64,000 nucleotides of DNA. Source: Blastomonas sp. SL216 (GTDB lineage: Bacteria > Pseudomonadota > Alphaproteobacteria > Sphingomonadales > Sphingomonadaceae). This document shows, piece after piece, positions 62,322-64,000 of this stretch (position 1 is the stretch's first letter; each line of letters starts with the position of its first letter). A model generated the notes under the pieces. It saw only the letters and a program-made list of their open reading frames with translations. It had not been told where the DNA came from and did no database searches. The stretch is from NCBI GenBank assembly GCA_026625625.1, contig CP113055.1, positions 312,501-376,500 of the forward strand, in the 5' to 3' direction. A program made the translations under genes and the position numbers.

Positions 62322-63176
62322 TTACGCGGCCTTCTTGAAGCTGTCGACCGCGACGCTGACGCGGTTCGAGATCGGCTGGAACACGTCGCCGGCCAGCTTG
62401 ATGAACGCTTCGCTGTTCTTCGAGGTCTGGGCGACGGCGGTGTCGAAGCTCTTCTTGACCAGCTTGGTCTGCAGCTCGATGAACTCGGTCGGCGACTTGA
62501 CGGTGGTCATTTCCTTGAGCGCCGCGGTCAGCTCTTCAAAGCCCTTCTTGGCGTCTTCGGCATAGGCCTGGCCCATTTCCTGCGCGCCCTTGGCAGCGAT
62601 CTTGCCCGATTCGACCAGGGCTTCAACGTTGCCCTTGTTGAACTCGCTGGCCTGCGAAGCCATTTCGGTGCCCTTTTCATAGGCGGTCTTGGCGCGGGTC
62701 GACATGTCGCCCATCAGGCCCTTCAGGCGCTCGGTCATGGCTTCGGCGGCCTTCTTGGTTTCGGTGGTGATGGTTTCTGCGGTGGTCATGATCTTGGATT
62801 CCTTCTTGATTGCGGGTGCGGCGGCCTTGGCGGCGACCGGTGATGCTTTGACTGCGGACTTCTTGACGATGGTCGTCTTGGGCGTGGTCTTGGGCTTTGC
62901 CGGTTTGGCGGCAGGCTTGGCCATCTTTGGTTCCGCGACCTTGGCGACGGGCTTTGCAGCCGGCGCCTTGACCACGGGGGCAGGCTTCGCCGCCACGGGC
63001 GCTGCGGTGACGGCGGGTGCCGCGACCTTGGCGACCTTCGGCGCGATCACGGGATCGGCAGCCTTGGCAGGTTCGGCCTTGGGAGCCGCCGGAGCGGCTT
63101 CCGCTTTCGCACTCACGGCAGCGGCATTGGCCACGCCTGCGTCCCCGGCGGCGGGCTTGTTGCTTTGATCGGACAT
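62322..63176 (-). CDS. phaP: PHA granule phasin with Ala/Lys/Pro-rich N-terminal extension
   Basis: The C-terminal ~140 residues (from about 145; TAETITTETKKAAEAMTERL to the SFKKAA end) are a phasin 2-type helical domain that coats PHA granules. The first 130 residues are a low-complexity Ala/Lys/Pro segment (for example AKPVAKVAEPKMAKPAAKPA), resembling the DNA- or granule-binding tails of PhaF-type phasins. The start at 63176 (MSDQSNKPAAG; 284 residues) is preferred because GAGAG precedes it. Two operator-like repeats lie upstream, and phaC2 lies beyond. Confidence 0.88.
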   Translation of the reverse strand: MSDQSNKPAAGDAGVANAAAVSAKAEAAPAAPKAEPAKAADPVIAPKVAKVAAPAVTAAPVAAKPAPVVKAPAAKPVAKVAEPKMAKPAAKPAKPKTTPKTTIVKKSAVKASPVAAKAAAPAIKKESKIMTTAETITTETKKAAEAMTERLKGLMGDMSTRAKTAYEKGTEMASQASEFNKGNVEALVESGKIAAKGAQEMGQAYAEDAKKGFEELTAALKEMTTVKSPTEFIELQTKLVKKSFDTAVAQTSKNSEAFIKLAGDVFQPISNRVSVAVDSFKKAA

Positions 63177-63204
63177 TGCGGTATCACTCTCGTGCTGCTT
63201 CATG

Positions 63205-63266
63205 CTGCACTGCACAATAGTGATCGGCGGGCTTGACGTCAAGGAAAATGTTGCACTGCACAAAAG
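63205..63266. promoter_or_regulatory. Two direct repeats in the phasin promoter (PhaR-like)
   Basis: CTGCACTGCACAATAG (63205-63220) and TTGCACTGCACAAAAG (63251-63266) share a 12-base core TGCACTGCACAA. TGC/GCA-rich sites in front of phasin genes are the known binding places of the PHA regulator PhaR in alphaproteobacteria. The spacing between them is 30 bp. Confidence 0.55.
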
Positions 63267-63329
63267 GCCCTGGAGCGCAATAACGTCGCCCGCATTTCAT
63301 AGCGCGCTCCGCCGTGGCTCGCAAGCGGT

Positions 63330-64000
63330 TCAGCGCGTCTTGACGTAGCGTCCCGGCGCATCCTCGATGGCTTTGAGCTTGCCCTTGCCGGGGACGCGCG
63401 CGCCCTTGGCCTTCACGGTTTTCGGGCCATGCGCCTTCAGCCATTCGATCCAGTCGGGCCACCAGCTGCCGCGCGTTTCCTTCGCACCTGCAATGAAATG
63501 CTCCAGGCCGTTCACCGGCTCGTCATTGGTCCAGTACTGGTATTTCTGCATCGAGGGCGGGTTGACCACGCCGGCGATATGGCCGGAACCGGCCAGCACG
63601 AAGCGGGTGGGGCCGGAGAGCTGCTCGTTGAGACGCCACACGCTTTCCAGCGGGGCGATATGGTCTTCGCGCCCGGCCTGAATATAGGCCGGGGTCTCGA
63701 TAAGGCGCAGGTCGATCGGCGTGCCGTCGATGACGATCGATCCGGGGCGGACCAGCCGGTTGTCGCGGTACAGGTCCTTCAGATACGACCGGTGCCATTT
63801 GGCGGGCAGGTTGGTGGTATCGCCATTCCAGTGCAGCAGGTCGAACGGGGGGTAATCCTCGCCCAGCAGATAGTTGTTGATCACATAGTTCCAGATGAGG
63901 TCGCGCCCGCGCAGCAGGTTGAAGGTCGCGGCCATATAGCGCCCGTCGAGATAGCCGGTGCTGCCCAGCTGCTCGATCAGCGCGAGCTGCTCGTCATCGA
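63330..64000 (-). CDS. phaC: Second class I PHA synthase, 3' part only
   Basis: The last ~220 residues of a PhaC continue to the window edge; the frame remains open at 64000. Upstream of the first in-frame ATG (63935), GYLDGRY and DEQLALIEQLG read in frame, so that ATG is not the start. NLLRGRDLIWNYVINNYLLG, and the Asp and His region AGREDHIAPLESVW / GSGHIAGVVNPP match class I. It is a paralogue of phaC at 21827-23533 with a different C-terminal tail (VKAKGARVPGKGKL). It lies 150 bp from the phasin gene on the same strand. Confidence 0.93.
   Translation of the reverse strand, partial: DDEQLALIEQLGSTGYLDGRYMAATFNLLRGRDLIWNYVINNYLLGEDYPPFDLLHWNGDTTNLPAKWHRSYLKDLYRDNRLVRPGSIVIDGTPIDLRLIETPAYIQAGREDHIAPLESVWRLNEQLSGPTRFVLAGSGHIAGVVNPPSMQKYQYWTNDEPVNGLEHFIAGAKETRGSWWPDWIEWLKAHGPKTVKAKGARVPGKGKLKAIEDAPGRYVKTR

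Noticed and set aside
1-64000. tRNA, rRNA and insertion sequences
   Set aside because: No tRNA or rRNA gene, transposase, or integrase was recognised by reading; none is reported.

Overview
The window is GC-rich chromosomal DNA from an alphaproteobacterium, most likely a member of the Sphingomonadaceae. The evidence is a circularly permuted two-piece tmRNA gene with an ANDNDALALAA tag, class I PHA synthases with a phasin, many outer-membrane genes (TamA/TamB, a TonB-dependent receptor), and strongly biased codon use. A bchE-bchJ pair suggests an aerobic anoxygenic phototroph (a Blastomonas-like or phototrophic Sphingomonas-like organism). The genus is an inference.

Layout. 1-6688: the end of the ribosomal S10/spc block (rplN, rplX, rplE, rpsN, rpsH, rplF, rplR, rpsE, rpmD, rplO, secY, adk); rpsM, rpsK, rpoA and rplQ do not follow adk. 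6840-14150: SRPBCC protein, NADP-type glutamate dehydrogenase, a RimB-like protease with RimK, a NUDIX hydrolase, a LemA/TPM/TPM operon and MscL. 14345-14685: tmRNA. 15015-20841: arginine succinyltransferase pathway genes (astA, astB, an M20 hydrolase) divergent from malate synthase G. 20924-26588: PHA synthase with PHA depolymerase, a pterin dehydratase, ccmAB, an extensin-like protein and a small membrane protein. 26689-33693: gshA, rsmE, an exported TPR-CHAT protein, a candidate small RNA and a small secreted protein. 33935-38861: exported amidohydrolase with a beta-hydroxyacid dehydrogenase, threonine dehydratase and Bpt/Ate aminoacyl transferase. 38916-49485: tamA-tamB, a formamidase-like hydrolase with kynureninase, a DUF2239 protein and an exported tyrosine phosphatase. 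49500-56286: TonB-dependent receptor, then a TesA-type esterase divergent from a YbbA/YbbP-type ABC transporter. 56153-59498: bchJ, bchE and a sterol-desaturase-family gene. 59561-62258: a decayed copy of the bchE 5' end followed by an AT-rich two-gene island. 62322-64000: a phasin gene and a second PHA synthase (cut by the window end).

Most notable: (1) the AT-rich island at 59752-62051, with two overlapping genes of foreign composition. One product carries a DGQHR/DndB-like motif, the other a C-terminal HEPN-type RxxxxH motif; together they look like an uncharacterised defence or toxin-antitoxin pair. (2) A diverged, frameshifted duplicate of the bchE promoter and first codons, which flanks the sterol-desaturase gene. 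(3) A candidate small RNA at 33163-33264 on the minus strand with two hairpins, C-rich CCUCC-containing loops, a U-run terminator and an upstream GGAAC-N16-GGTT element resembling a general-stress (EcfG) promoter. Family names are assigned from recognisable motifs and gene order only; no database search was possible.
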